Source: Nitrospira sp. UBA2082 (GTDB lineage Bacteria > Nitrospirota > Nitrospiria > Nitrospirales > Nitrospiraceae). Taken from it: a stretch of 64,000 nt of DNA. Each line of letters begins with the position of its first letter. Position 1 is the first letter of the stretch. The notes under the pieces are model-generated. The model was not told where the DNA came from, searched no databases, and saw only the letters and a program-made list of their open reading frames with translations. The stretch lies in assembly GCA_002331335.1 (NCBI GenBank), contig DCZO01000019.1, positions 43,299-107,298 on the forward strand. The letters are read 5' to 3'. A program made the translations under genes and the position numbers. Shown in pieces: positions 52,428 to 62,032 of this stretch.

Positions 52428-53141
52428 CTATCCCCTGGCGTCGAACGCCGCCTGCATTTCGGCGACGATGTCGGCCACGGTCGCGGCCGGATCGGCTGCG
52501 TCGCGGATGGGCCGGCCGATGACGAGATAGTCGGCACCGGCAGTAATCGTTTGTGTCGGCGTGGTTGCCCGGGCATGATCGTCTACCCCCTTGCCGGCCG
52601 GCCGGACGCCTGGCGTCACGAGCGTGAACCGAGGCCCGACTTTCTGGCGAAGGGCAGCTGCTTCTTCACCGGACGCTACCACACCGTCGCAGCCGACTTC
52701 GGACGCAAGCAACGCCCGCGCGGTCACCAAGTCCTGGACGGTCCGCTGGATGCCCATGTCACGTAGATCGTTGCCGTCGAAATTCGTGAGCACTGTGACA
52801 GCCAGCAACTTGAGCGTCGAACCTTCCCGGCCCTGCACAGCCGCCGTGAGGGCCTTGCGATTGGCATGGACGGTCAGGAAATCGACACCCATCGACGCGA
52901 CCCGCGCCGTCGCCCGTCGGACGGTTTCTTCGATGTCGAGAAACTTCAGGTCGAGGAACACTCGCATCCCCCGCTCGACGATCCGCTTCACCATGTCCGG
53001 CCCCGCGGCCGTATACAGCTCCAACCCGACCTTGACGAAGGACAGATGGCCATGGAGCCGGTCCAACAGCCGCTCCGCCTCGGCGGCAGACGGCACATCC
53101 AGCGCAAAGATCAACCGGTCACGCGCCACGATTTTCGACAT
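52428..53141 (-). CDS. pyrF: Orotidine 5'-phosphate decarboxylase
   Basis: Last step of UMP synthesis: OMP to UMP plus CO2. At 237 aa it has the normal length. The catalytic motif D-x-K-x2-D is present (VFLDLKFLDIEETV), and the N-terminal LIFALDVPSAAEAERLLDRL and C-terminal ADYLVIGRPIRDAADPAATV phosphate-binding blocks are standard. I start at the ATG at 53141 with a GGAGGAGGAG stretch upstream. It is divergent from rpsT. Confidence 0.95.
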   Translation of the reverse strand: MSKIVARDRLIFALDVPSAAEAERLLDRLHGHLSFVKVGLELYTAAGPDMVKRIVERGMRVFLDLKFLDIEETVRRATARVASMGVDFLTVHANRKALTAAVQGREGSTLKLLAVTVLTNFDGNDLRDMGIQRTVQDLVTARALLASEVGCDGVVASGEEAAALRQKVGPRFTLVTPGVRPAGKGVDDHARATTPTQTITAGADYLVIGRPIRDAADPAATVADIVAEMQAAFDARG

Positions 53142-53166
53142 GGGGGGCTCCTCCTCCTTCCGATCC

Positions 53167-53196
53167 TTGACGACTCGCGACACCCTATGATAAAAA
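53167..53196 (+). promoter_or_regulatory. Candidate rpsT promoter
   Basis: TTGACG (53167-53172), an 18-bp spacer and TAAAAA (53191-53196), followed by a leader with TGGAGGA before the rpsT start at 53224. A fair sigma-70 match by eye. Confidence 0.4.
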
Positions 53197-53223
53197 TCAC
53201 ATTCCTTTCTGGAGGAAAAGACA

Positions 53224-53502
53224 ATGCCTGTGATTCATAAGTCCACAATCCGCCGGGCTCGCCAAGCTGAGCGCCGACATGACCGGAATCGGGCCACTAT
53301 GAACGCTGTGAAGACGGTCGTCAAGAAGGTCCAATCGGCCCTGGCCGAGAAAAAACTCGAGGACGCCAAGACATCCTTGCGCGAAGCCGTCGCCGCGATC
53401 GGAAAAGCCGTGTCCAAAGGCGCCCTCAAGCGCAACACCGCGTCCCGCCGCGTGTCTCGCTTGACGCTGCGTGTCAACGCCCTGTCCGGCTCCCGCTCCT
53501 GA
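53224..53502 (+). CDS. rpsT: 30S ribosomal protein S20
   Basis: A 92-aa basic protein with the S20 pattern: HKSTIRRARQAERRHDRNRATMNAVKTVVKKVQSAL, the long helix KKLEDAKTSLREAVAAIGKAVSKG and LKRNTASRRVSRLTLRVNAL. It binds 16S rRNA. TGGAGGA precedes the ATG. Its end overlaps the convergent holA by 29 bp. Confidence 0.95.
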   Translation: MPVIHKSTIRRARQAERRHDRNRATMNAVKTVVKKVQSALAEKKLEDAKTSLREAVAAIGKAVSKGALKRNTASRRVSRLTLRVNALSGSRS

Positions 53503-54583
53503 TCGTTCGCACATTCGACACAGGACGAGCCGCAACCCGCCCTGCCGGCCCGGAAGGCCTAGGCGGCGGTTCCACAGACGACTTCTTCACAGCATCGCAC
53601 AGCCGCAGCAGCAGACGCTCCAGCACGATCTTCGGACGGCTGTTGCCGCCGCCTTTGAGCGCCCCATCGGCATCGAGAAACAGACGGGACGCCGTCAGAA
53701 GCTGCTCGTCAGAAAATCGGCCCAGAAACGGCCGCACCTTCATCGGGTCCATCCGCAACGTTCGAGCTGCCTCGCCTTCACGCCCACCGGCCGCCAGCGA
53801 CTCTTTGACCTTCCACAGGCGGCGATACTGCCAGGCCAGCGAGCCCAAGATCCGCAGGGGGGCTTCACCCGCCTCTAGATTGCGCGCCAGAATAGCCAGG
53901 GTCCTCCCACGATCGGCGGCGGCAATCGCGACCGTCAAATCGAACACCGACGCGTCAGGCTCGATTCCCCGGAGCGCCTGTACATCGGCAGCGGTGACAT
54001 CCCGGCCGGCCGGCACGTAAGACGCCAGCTTCTCCAATTCACGGCGCAATCCATAGAGCGAACCAGCAGCGGATTCTTTTAGGGTGTGCCGCGCCGGTTC
54101 ATCCAGCCGGAGGCCCAGCCGCTCGGCCTCGCGCGCGATCCAGGGGAGCAGCTGCGCCTCGCGCAAGGGAGCGCAATCGACCGTGACAGCCGCGCGCCCC
54201 AAGGCTTGGGGAAATTTCATCCGGCCGTCCATCTTCGGGCCCACAAACACCAGCGTGGTGGTCTCCACCGGCTCTTTGACATAGTCGAGCAGCGCCTCGC
54301 CTTCTCGCGCCGGCAGTTTGTCCGCCGCTTTCACCACCACCAGCCGCCGCTCGGCGAACACCGGTATTTCGGCCGCGCAGCTTCGGATATCCGACCCGCC
54401 GGCTTCGTCTCCATACAACAGATCGTAATTAAACTCCCCGCCGTCCCCAAGAATCTTGGCCTTGAGCACCGCGAGTGCGTGATCCCTCAGCAGATCTTCT
54501 TCTCCAACGACCAGGTAGAGAGGGCTGGGGGCTCCCTGATTCAACGCCGCTTCGAGCTGGAACGGACTCACCGTCGATGCCAT
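53474..54583 (-). CDS. holA: DNA polymerase III delta subunit
   Basis: Clamp-loader subunit that opens the beta clamp. The 369-aa protein starts at the ATG at 54583 (MASTVSPFQLEAALNQGAPSPLYLVVGEEDLLRDHALAVLK, the typical HolA start). Other blocks are FAERRLVVVKAADKLP, LVFVGPKMDGRMKFPQAL and the C-terminal LGSLAWQYRRLWKVKESLA. The frame runs on to 54832 but that part overlaps lptE in a wrong frame. The C-terminal Pro/Arg-rich tail is unusual in length. Confidence 0.93.
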   Translation of the reverse strand: MASTVSPFQLEAALNQGAPSPLYLVVGEEDLLRDHALAVLKAKILGDGGEFNYDLLYGDEAGGSDIRSCAAEIPVFAERRLVVVKAADKLPAREGEALLDYVKEPVETTTLVFVGPKMDGRMKFPQALGRAAVTVDCAPLREAQLLPWIAREAERLGLRLDEPARHTLKESAAGSLYGLRRELEKLASYVPAGRDVTAADVQALRGIEPDASVFDLTVAIAAADRGRTLAILARNLEAGEAPLRILGSLAWQYRRLWKVKESLAAGGREGEAARTLRMDPMKVRPFLGRFSDEQLLTASRLFLDADGALKGGGNSRPKIVLERLLLRLCDAVKKSSVEPPPRPSGPAGRVAARPVSNVRTIRSGSRTGR

Positions 54584-54602
54584 CGTAGGACCCACCAGAT
54601 AG

Positions 54603-55256
54603 TTACGGCGTCGCCGTTGCCGGCTTGGCCAATCCGCCCGATTCGACGAGCAACAAAAACCGCGCCGCCAAGTCTGCGGCGGCCAGGCGGCCGGCCTGTT
54701 CCAGCGCGCGATTCTGCAGGGCACGATTGAATTGGAGATCGGAGGTGACATAGAACTCAGAGGCGCCTCTCGCCAGTTGGGTCCAGACGACTCTGTTCGT
54801 TCTTGTCTCCTCAATCTGGACTCGGACCACAATTTCAGCCCGGCTTTCCAATGTCCTCGTCTGACTGAAACTCAACGTCGGCGCTGTCACCGACAGAATC
54901 TCACCGGTCAAAATGAGATCGGCGGCCTCGGAGTCCGGCACCACTTGCGCTCCACTGCCGGACGTAAATTCATGGCGTATATAGTTGGTATAGCGGGTTT
55001 CCAGATTTGGCTCGAAACTCCTGTTGACCAAGGTCTGAACGATCAGACGCGGCGGCGGCTCCTGCGACGCCGACGGTTGCCCGCCGCCAATGGTCGGACC
55101 GGCTCCCTCCACTCGGAATTGGTAACCGCACCCGGCGAGCCCAAGGCTCGCCGCCGCGAGACAAGCGAGACTTGCGCGACACAACCACGACCGACCGCAT
55201 ACAATACGCTCTTCTCTTCCGTCTCGCTTTTCCCGCACGTCGCGCCCCTCACGCAT
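54603..55256 (-). CDS. lptE: LPS-assembly lipoprotein LptE
   Basis: Outer-membrane lipoprotein that plugs the LptD barrel. It has the characteristic LGLAGCGYQFRVEGAG lipobox start, IVQTLVNRSFEPNLETRYTNYIRHEF and DLILTGEILSVTAPTLSFSQT. The ATG at 55256 gives 217 aa, with a charged 25-residue lead (REGRDVREKRDGREER) before the signal that looks derived from a GCGAGAC repeat; a later start is possible. It sits between leuS and holA, the same order as in many Gram-negatives. Confidence 0.88.
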   Translation of the reverse strand: MREGRDVREKRDGREERIVCGRSWLCRASLACLAAASLGLAGCGYQFRVEGAGPTIGGGQPSASQEPPPRLIVQTLVNRSFEPNLETRYTNYIRHEFTSGSGAQVVPDSEAADLILTGEILSVTAPTLSFSQTRTLESRAEIVVRVQIEETRTNRVVWTQLARGASEFYVTSDLQFNRALQNRALEQAGRLAAADLAARFLLLVESGGLAKPATATP

Positions 55257-55257
55257 A

Positions 55258-57693
55258 TCAGATTACAAAGTTGATCAGCTTCTTTTCGACATAGACGATC
55301 TTCTTGGGCTCTTTGCCCTGGAGCCATTCGGCCGCTTCGACCCTGGCCAAGGCTTCCACGTGGTCGCGTGTCGCCTCGGCACCCACTTCGATTTTTCCGC
55401 GTAGCCTGCCGTTGATCTGGATCGGAATCGTCAGCCGGTCGCTGACCGTCAGGGTCGGGTCGAATCGGGGCCACGGCTGCTGCGAGACGCTCGGCTGATG
55501 GCCCAACCTGCTCCACAACTCTTCGGCCAGATGCGGCGCAAAGGGAGCCAGAAGCAGCACGAACGGCTCGAGCGCGCCCCGCGAGCGCCGTTCAGCCTTG
55601 GTCATCTCGTTGGTAAAAACCATCATCTGCGAGATCGCGGTGTTGAACCGTAGGGATTCAATGTCTTCCGTCACCTTCTTGATCGTTTGATGAAGCAGGC
55701 GTTGTTGATCGGAGGTCGGCGCTTCCGCAGCCACGGCATCGGACAGCCGCCCCTCGTCATTGACCATGAGACGCCACACCCGTTCCAAGAACCGTGTAAT
55801 ACCTTCCACTCCTCTGGTGCTCCACGGCTTCGTCGCTTCGAGCGGGCCCATGAACATCTCATACAATCGGACGGCATCCGCGCCGAATCGATCCATCATG
55901 TCGTCCGGGTTCACCACGTTCCCCCGTGACTTGGACATTTTCTGATTGTCTTCGCCGAGCACGATGCCTTGATGCACCAGCCGCTTGAACGGCTCCGGCG
56001 TGCTCACGACCCCGATGTCGAAAAGCACCTTGTGCCAAAAGCGGGCGTACAGCAGATGCAACACGGCATGCTCGCTCCCGCCGATATACAGATCGACCGG
56101 CATCCAATACCGTTCTTTCGCGGGATCAACGAGTCGCGCGGGATTCTTGGAGTCGATGAAACGAAGATAATACCAGCAGGAGCCAGCCCATTGCGGCATG
56201 GTGTTCGTTTCACGCCGGGCCGGTTTCCGGGTCACCGGATCGGTTGTCGACAGCCAGTCGGTGAGATTGGCCAACGGACTTTCGCCGGTCCCCGACGGTT
56301 TGAAATTACTCGTCTCGGGCAACCTGAGCGGCAATTGCTCTTCGGGAATCGCTCGCGCTTCCCCCTCCACCCAGGTGATTGGAAACGGCTCGCCCCAGTA
56401 CCGTTGGCGGGCGAACAGCCAATCTCGCAGCTTGTAGTTGACCGCCTTCTTGCCCTTCCCCTTCGCGTCCAGCCACGCCGTCATCTTGGGAATGGCCTCA
56501 GCCGGCGTCATCCCGTTGATCGAGAAGCTCCCGTCCGCCGTCGCCGAATTGATGACGGTACCCCGATCGGTCTGGGTAAAGGCCGCCTCCGTTATCTTGC
56601 CTCCGGCGATCACTTCGCGGACCGGCAGGCGGTATTGACGGGCAAAGGCCCAATCCCGTTCGTCGTGCGCCGGCACTGCCATGATCGCGCCGGTGCCGTA
56701 GCTCATCAGGACATAGTCGGCAATCCAGATCGGCAGCGGTTCGCCATTCACAGGATTGACGGCATAGCCGCCTGTAAACACGCCGGTTTTGTCCTTGTCC
56801 AGCTCTTGCCGTTGGAGATCACTCTTTTTGGCGGTCGCTTCACGGTAGGCTGAAACGGAGGATTTCTGCTCGGCAGTGGTCACAACATCGACCAGTGGAT
56901 GTTCCGGCGCGAGCACCATATGCGTGGCGCCGAACAGCGTGTCCGGTCTGGTGGTAAACACGCGGATCGCCCCCTTCCGGTCGGCCAGCGCGAAGTCCAC
57001 CTCGGCCCCGATGGAACGCCCAATCCAATTCTTTTGCATCTCCAGCGTGCTCGGCGGCCACTCGACCAGCTTCAAGTCTTCGAGCAACCGGTCGGCATAG
57101 GCGGTAATCTTGAGCACCCATTGCCGCATCGGTTTGCGGACGACATCGAAGCCGCCCACTTCGCTCTTGCCGTCGATGATTTCTTCATTGGCCAGCACTG
57201 TCCCGAGCGCCGGGCACCAGTTCACCGGCACCTCGGCCACATAGGCCAGGCCCCGCTCGAAGAGTTTCAAGAAAATCCACTGGGTCCATCGATAATAGTC
57301 GGGGTCCGTGGTGCTGAGCTCCCGGTCCCAATCGTAGGACAGCCCCACCCGTTTCATTTGGCGCTTGAACGTGGCGATATTTTGTGCGGTTGTGATCGCG
57401 GGGTGAATGCCGGTCTTCACCGCGTATTGTTCAGCCGGCAAGCCGAACGCGTCCCAGCCCATCGGATGCAAGACATTGAAACCCTGCATCCGTTTATAGC
57501 GGGACACGATGTCGGTCGCTGTATACCCCTCAAGGTGGCCGACGTGGAGTCCGGACCCTGAGGGATAGGGAAACATGTCGAGGCAATAGAACTTGGGCTT
57601 CGACGGGTCGTCCATCGCCCGAAACGGGCGGTGCTCCTCCCAGTACGCCTGCCACTTCGACTCGATTTCGCGGTGATCGTAGGTGTTGCTCAT
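55258..57693 (-). CDS. leuS: Leucyl-tRNA synthetase
   Basis: Class I synthetase, 811 aa. The HIGH motif is HVGH at 50-53 (MFPYPSGSGLHVGHLEGY), and KMSKS lies at about 582-586 (DNQKMSKSRGNVVNPDDM). The editing domain (CP1) is intact with GTGAIMAVPAHDERDWAFA. It heads the leuS-lptE-holA run. The next gene starts one base after its stop. Confidence 0.97.
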   Translation of the reverse strand: MSNTYDHREIESKWQAYWEEHRPFRAMDDPSKPKFYCLDMFPYPSGSGLHVGHLEGYTATDIVSRYKRMQGFNVLHPMGWDAFGLPAEQYAVKTGIHPAITTAQNIATFKRQMKRVGLSYDWDRELSTTDPDYYRWTQWIFLKLFERGLAYVAEVPVNWCPALGTVLANEEIIDGKSEVGGFDVVRKPMRQWVLKITAYADRLLEDLKLVEWPPSTLEMQKNWIGRSIGAEVDFALADRKGAIRVFTTRPDTLFGATHMVLAPEHPLVDVVTTAEQKSSVSAYREATAKKSDLQRQELDKDKTGVFTGGYAVNPVNGEPLPIWIADYVLMSYGTGAIMAVPAHDERDWAFARQYRLPVREVIAGGKITEAAFTQTDRGTVINSATADGSFSINGMTPAEAIPKMTAWLDAKGKGKKAVNYKLRDWLFARQRYWGEPFPITWVEGEARAIPEEQLPLRLPETSNFKPSGTGESPLANLTDWLSTTDPVTRKPARRETNTMPQWAGSCWYYLRFIDSKNPARLVDPAKERYWMPVDLYIGGSEHAVLHLLYARFWHKVLFDIGVVSTPEPFKRLVHQGIVLGEDNQKMSKSRGNVVNPDDMMDRFGADAVRLYEMFMGPLEATKPWSTRGVEGITRFLERVWRLMVNDEGRLSDAVAAEAPTSDQQRLLHQTIKKVTEDIESLRFNTAISQMMVFTNEMTKAERRSRGALEPFVLLLAPFAPHLAEELWSRLGHQPSVSQQPWPRFDPTLTVSDRLTIPIQINGRLRGKIEVGAEATRDHVEALARVEAAEWLQGKEPKKIVYVEKKLINFVI

Positions 57694-57894
57694 TGTCTCG
57701 CCACATCGGGTTCAACCATCGGCTCCCAGCCTCACACCCGCTGATCGCCGACAGCCGCAGTCTGACTGCCGAATCTGGGAATCTAGCATAGACCTCTTGG
57801 ACGCAACAACATGGTCGGCCCATAGCAACGCCGTGTTTTGATATACTGCGCGCAGCTAATGGGACCCTACAGCTGTCTTGACGGAAAGACCGCG

Positions 57895-58593
57895 CTAGCG
57901 CGGCGGGCGACCGTTCAGGAGCGGGGCGAACCCCGTAATCGAACAGAACTCGGTGAGCGGAGCGGGCGGCAGTTGAGAGCTCGACTTGGCGCTGTGCACG
58001 AGATGCGCCACGCCGAACCGTTTGGCTGCAATCAGACATCCTTCATCGTCATCCATATAGAGGGACCGTGCCGGATCAAATCCCAACAACCGCTGGCAAC
58101 TGGGCCAATACTCCGGCCGCATTTTGAGATAGCCGACTTCGAAGGCGTCGACGATACGGTCCACGAGGCGATCGAGGCCCGTCTTGGCGGACTTGACCGA
58201 CACACCGGCCTCATGCGCGTTCGTGATGATGGTCACACGCTTCCCCAGCAACCGGAGATGATGCAAGAATTCCTCCGCTCCCGGCAGGAAGCCGATCATA
58301 TGGTCCAGTTCCTTGTGCAGGGCCACGACGTCGATACCGACCCGCTTGGTCCAATAGTGCAAATCGGTCCAGGCGAGCTCGCCTTCGACCGACCGGTACA
58401 TGGCCATCAAGCGGTCGCGGGATTCTTCAAACGGCAAACCGCGCAACACGGCATAGCGGCGCGGCAGTTCCTCTTCGAAAAAGAAGTTGTCGAAATGCCG
58501 ATCCAGGAGCGTGCCGTCCATGTCCAGCAGGACGTCGTCGATTTGGCCCCAATCGATGACGTGCCGAGGGCTGGGAGCTGAGGGTTGAGTCAT
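57895..58593 (-). CDS. HAD-superfamily hydrolase, YrfG-like nucleotidase
   Basis: A 232-aa phosphatase with the four HAD motifs: I, DDVLLDMDGTLLDRHFDN; II, TIITNAHEAG; III, Lys in GYLKMRPEYW; IV, SLYMDDDEGCLIAAKRFG. Closest in layout to GMP/IMP nucleotidase YrfG. I start at the ATG at 58593; the frame to 58719 overlaps der's start and is not supported. It is divergent from der. Confidence 0.85.
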   Translation of the reverse strand: MTQPSAPSPRHVIDWGQIDDVLLDMDGTLLDRHFDNFFFEEELPRRYAVLRGLPFEESRDRLMAMYRSVEGELAWTDLHYWTKRVGIDVVALHKELDHMIGFLPGAEEFLHHLRLLGKRVTIITNAHEAGVSVKSAKTGLDRLVDRIVDAFEVGYLKMRPEYWPSCQRLLGFDPARSLYMDDDEGCLIAAKRFGVAHLVHSAKSSSQLPPAPLTEFCSITGFAPLLNGRPPR

Positions 58594-58700
58594 GAGGGAA
58601 GTATACTGGAAGTTCGGAGAAGAAGACGAGACGGTTGTCTTTCTGAAAATCGCTGTGTTACGGTCCCGCATCCTATTTTGTTCATTGGTGATGGCTTCAG

Positions 58701-60053
58701 ATGGTTCCACACTCGGCACTCAGCACTCAATCCTCAGCACTTCCGCTGGTCGCCCTTATCGGCAGGCCGAACGTGGGCAAGTCCACGCTCTTCAACAAGA
58801 TCCTCGGCTCCAGGACCGCCATTGTCGATGATGTGCCCGGCGTGACCCGCGACCGAAACTATGCGGATGCGACCTATCGGGACCGCAAGTTTCGCCTGGT
58901 CGATACGGGGGGACTTGACCCCTCGGCATCGGACGGTATGCCGGCCCTGATCCGCCGCCAATCCGAATTGGCCATCGCGGAAGCCGACATTCTGATCCTC
59001 CTGCTTGATGGGCGTGCTGGATTGACCCCTCCCGACCAGGATGTCGCCCGGTTGCTACGCGGGGTCACCAAGCCGGTGTTTATCGCCATCAACAAGATCG
59101 ATACGCCGAAGGCCGAACCCCTGCTCGCTGATTTCTATCGATTGGGGACAGGCGAGTTGTATCCCGTCTCCGCCGAACACGGGATTGGTGTCGCCGAGTT
59201 GCTGGACGCCATCTATCCGCTGCTCCCGGCGTCTGATGACACCGGCGACGTCCTGGACCCGCCCCGAATCGCCGTGGTGGGCCGGCCTAATGCCGGGAAA
59301 TCCACGCTCGTGAACGCCCTGCTGGGCGAGGAGCGGCTCGTCGTCAGCGATATTCCCGGTACGACCCGCGATCCAATCGACTCGCTCGTCATACGTGACG
59401 GCAAGCGGTATCTGTTCACCGATACGGCCGGCATCCGTCGACGCGGGAAAATCGATCGCGGCATTGAAGGCTACAGCGTCATGCGTTCGCTCCGCGCCAT
59501 CGGCCGATCCGACCTGGCCGTGCTGGTGTTGGATGGAGCCGAAGGCGTGACGGAGCAGGACACGAAGATCGCTGGGGCCATCCTCAAGCAGGGACGCGCC
59601 TGTCTCCTCTGGGTCAATAAGTGGGATCTGCGCATGGGCGACCCCGGGGCCCGGAAAGAGTCTGAACTCGAACTCCAGCGCCGCACGCCCTTTTTAACCT
59701 GGGCGCCGGTGCTGTACGGTTCGGCCCTCAAGCCGGATTCCGCTTCCAAGTTGTTCGCCCAGATCGACGACGTCTATGCGATGTTCACCAAACGGGTCCC
59801 CACCGGTGCGTTGAACGTGTGGCTGCAGAACATTCTGTCGTCGCACCCCTTGCCGGTCCGCAAAGGCAAACCGTCAAAAACGACAAAATCCGCCTTCATC
59901 ACCCAAGTGACAACGAAGCCGCCAGCCTTCGCCCTGTTCGTGGGCCACCCCCAAGACATCACTCCCGCATATCTGCGGTATCTGGAAAACCAACTGCGCG
60001 TGTCGTATGGGTTCACCGGGACGCCGCTACGCTTGCTGGTCAGAAAAAAGTAA
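58701..60053 (+). CDS. der: Ribosome-assembly GTPase Der (EngA)
   Basis: Double G-domain GTPase needed for 50S assembly, 450 aa. G1 of the first domain is GRPNVGKST (21-29) and of the second GRPNAGKST (about 193). Switch motifs DTGG and DTAGIRRRGKID and the two specificity motifs NKID and NKWD are present. A KH-like domain ends in TPLRLLVRKK. The first 14 residues (VPHSALSTQSSALP) come from an ACTCAGC-type simple repeat. Confidence 0.96.
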   Translation: MVPHSALSTQSSALPLVALIGRPNVGKSTLFNKILGSRTAIVDDVPGVTRDRNYADATYRDRKFRLVDTGGLDPSASDGMPALIRRQSELAIAEADILILLLDGRAGLTPPDQDVARLLRGVTKPVFIAINKIDTPKAEPLLADFYRLGTGELYPVSAEHGIGVAELLDAIYPLLPASDDTGDVLDPPRIAVVGRPNAGKSTLVNALLGEERLVVSDIPGTTRDPIDSLVIRDGKRYLFTDTAGIRRRGKIDRGIEGYSVMRSLRAIGRSDLAVLVLDGAEGVTEQDTKIAGAILKQGRACLLWVNKWDLRMGDPGARKESELELQRRTPFLTWAPVLYGSALKPDSASKLFAQIDDVYAMFTKRVPTGALNVWLQNILSSHPLPVRKGKPSKTTKSAFITQVTTKPPAFALFVGHPQDITPAYLRYLENQLRVSYGFTGTPLRLLVRKK

Positions 60054-60247
60054 CCGTCCTCCCGCGTTTCCACTCAGACGACTCGGCCTCAGCGGACCAA
60101 ACCCGCTTTCAAATTGACTCACGCACCGGCACGTGTTATTCGCATAGACATTAGATGTGCCCCGCGATGTGACGTGGCACGCTGCTGAGCCAGATCGGCA
60201 AGACCAGTCCTCACGTCCCTGCAATCCTCGACCGAGAGGCCTCGACC

Positions 60248-61327
60248 ATGATGACACGACGTTCGACCGGCCAGTGGTTCCTTCAAGCCCTCGCGGTGAC
60301 CGGCGTTGTCTTCGCTACTGCGACCGCGTACGCCGGGGAGGCACCTCCGGCATCTGACGATCAGCAATCTGTTCAGGAGCTTCCCGCTCCGCAGAATGTC
60401 GTTCCAGAGAGTCCCACTCCCCAAGACTCTGTTCCGCAGAGCCCAGTTTCGGAGGCTCCCGTTCAACCGAGTCCGGTCCAGTCTCATGCCCGCCCGGAAA
60501 CCGGGAATCCCTCTATTATTCTGAAAGGCCACCTGTGGCGGACCAAGCCCGGCATTGTCTTCTTGAAAACGCCGGTCGGCTTGCTCACGCTGAGTTCGAA
60601 GACGACGTTGAAAGATTTCCGCGCCTCTCATGATGTCTCATTCTGGCTTCATGATGCCCATCTTGCCGTCGACATTAGAAATCGGAGCAATGGGTCGCTC
60701 GTTCATCGATATCTCAGCGGGCCGTTCAAACGACACGACGAGGCTGAAAACAAGCTGTGGCGATGGACTCCGGAAGGAGACCAGTCGTTTGACTTCGGCG
60801 CCCACGAACGGCCGCTCGCCGCTCTCCGGGAAGGCAATCCGGTCACTGTGGAAGTCGATGAGAAAGGTGTCGTGATCGGTGTGCACGACCTTCAGTTCGA
60901 TCTTCAGATTGGACAGATTCCAGTCGAAGGAGCCAGCGCCCATCTCTTGCTGACCGGCACCGTCTCGAAACTGAAATCCAATTTTATTTTCTTCCGGACG
61001 CCGATCGGCGTCATCAACGTCAACGCCAAGATCGGCATCAAGGATGCGAAGGTGGGACAGACTCTGACGCTGCACATGCGCCAGCGAAGTGTGGTTGCCG
61101 ATCTGGCGGCTCCGAACGCGACGGCTGTGACACGTCGTTTTGTCACCGGCCCACTCGCCTTTGCCTCACCGGATCGCGCCAGCATCCGACTGTGGACCCC
61201 GAACGGGGAACAGGTGTACCCAACCGATCGGGGAAAGGCAGCCTTGGCCGGTGTCAGGGAAGGCAACCCCATCACCGTCGAACTGACCGGAGACGGCACC
61301 GTGGTCGATTTCTACCGGTTGAATTAG
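60248..61327 (+). CDS. Secreted protein with an internally duplicated domain, function unknown
   Basis: A 359-aa protein with a signal peptide (about 1-29, AYAG) and a Pro/Ser-rich linker (31-85). Two copies of the same domain follow, at about 90-210 and 233-356: ILKGHLWRTKPGIVFLKTPVGLLTLSS versus LLTGTVSKLKSNFIFFRTPIGVINVNA, and ALREGNPVTVEV versus GVREGNPITVEL. I do not know a family name. It precedes an ECF sigma/anti-sigma pair by about 60 bp and may be part of an envelope-stress unit. Two adjacent ATGs (60248, 60251) begin it. Confidence 0.75.
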   Translation: MMTRRSTGQWFLQALAVTGVVFATATAYAGEAPPASDDQQSVQELPAPQNVVPESPTPQDSVPQSPVSEAPVQPSPVQSHARPETGNPSIILKGHLWRTKPGIVFLKTPVGLLTLSSKTTLKDFRASHDVSFWLHDAHLAVDIRNRSNGSLVHRYLSGPFKRHDEAENKLWRWTPEGDQSFDFGAHERPLAALREGNPVTVEVDEKGVVIGVHDLQFDLQIGQIPVEGASAHLLLTGTVSKLKSNFIFFRTPIGVINVNAKIGIKDAKVGQTLTLHMRQRSVVADLAAPNATAVTRRFVTGPLAFASPDRASIRLWTPNGEQVYPTDRGKAALAGVREGNPITVELTGDGTVVDFYRLN

Positions 61328-61386
61328 GCCACTTTCGCCACCCGCCTTGACTCTCTTTTCCCTCCCTTCGTAGACTGCCGGGGCAT

Positions 61387-62016
61387 ATGGCTCCTTCACG
61401 CCAATCCCACAGTTCTGACGGCCATCCGGCCTCGTCTCACGGGGAAGCCGACACCTTCGACGCCCTCTACAGGGACAATATAGATTTGATGTACCGCTAT
61501 GCGAGCCGACTCTGCGGCGAAACTGAAGCGGCAAAAGATTTGGTGCAGGAAACCTTCTTAAATGCCTACCGCGGATTCAAGAATTTCCGCGGTGATGCGC
61601 AGATTTCGACCTGGCTCTATACCATCGCTTCACGGGCATGCTTGCGCATGCGGCGTCGACGAAAAGGAGCGCCGGAGCGGGAGCTGTCGCTCGATGAATT
61701 CATTCCCACCTCGGACGGTGAGTTCCGTTTGCAGATTCCCGTCGAAGGACTCAACCCGGAGGACGCGCTCCAGAACAAGCAGCTGCGGGAAGCACTCGAT
61801 ACCGCCATCAGCAAATTGCCGAAGAAGTACAAGATGGCGCTCGTCCTGCGTGACATGGAAGGTCTCAGCGCCAAGGAAGTAGGTGCCATCATGGGGCTGA
61901 GCGAACGGGCCGTGAAATCGAGGCTGCACCGCGCGCGTCTCTTTGTCCGCCGCGAACTCAGCGCGAGGGGGTTGGCCGAAGACACTGTCCCACATCAGGG
62001 CAAGTCGATCATCTAA
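61387..62016 (+). CDS. ECF-type RNA polymerase sigma factor
   Basis: A 209-aa sigma-70 family protein. Region 2: LYRDNIDLMYRYASRLCGETEAAKDLVQETFLNAYRGFKNFRGDAQISTWLYTIA. Region 4: LPKKYKMALVLRDMEGLSAKEVGAIMGLSERAVKSRLHRARL. The linker between has a basic patch RRRRKGAPE. It would direct polymerase to stress or envelope genes. The next gene encodes a zinc anti-sigma, 16 bp on. Confidence 0.93.
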   Translation: MAPSRQSHSSDGHPASSHGEADTFDALYRDNIDLMYRYASRLCGETEAAKDLVQETFLNAYRGFKNFRGDAQISTWLYTIASRACLRMRRRRKGAPERELSLDEFIPTSDGEFRLQIPVEGLNPEDALQNKQLREALDTAISKLPKKYKMALVLRDMEGLSAKEVGAIMGLSERAVKSRLHRARLFVRRELSARGLAEDTVPHQGKSII

Positions 62017-62032
62017 CAAAGGAAGACGCGTC

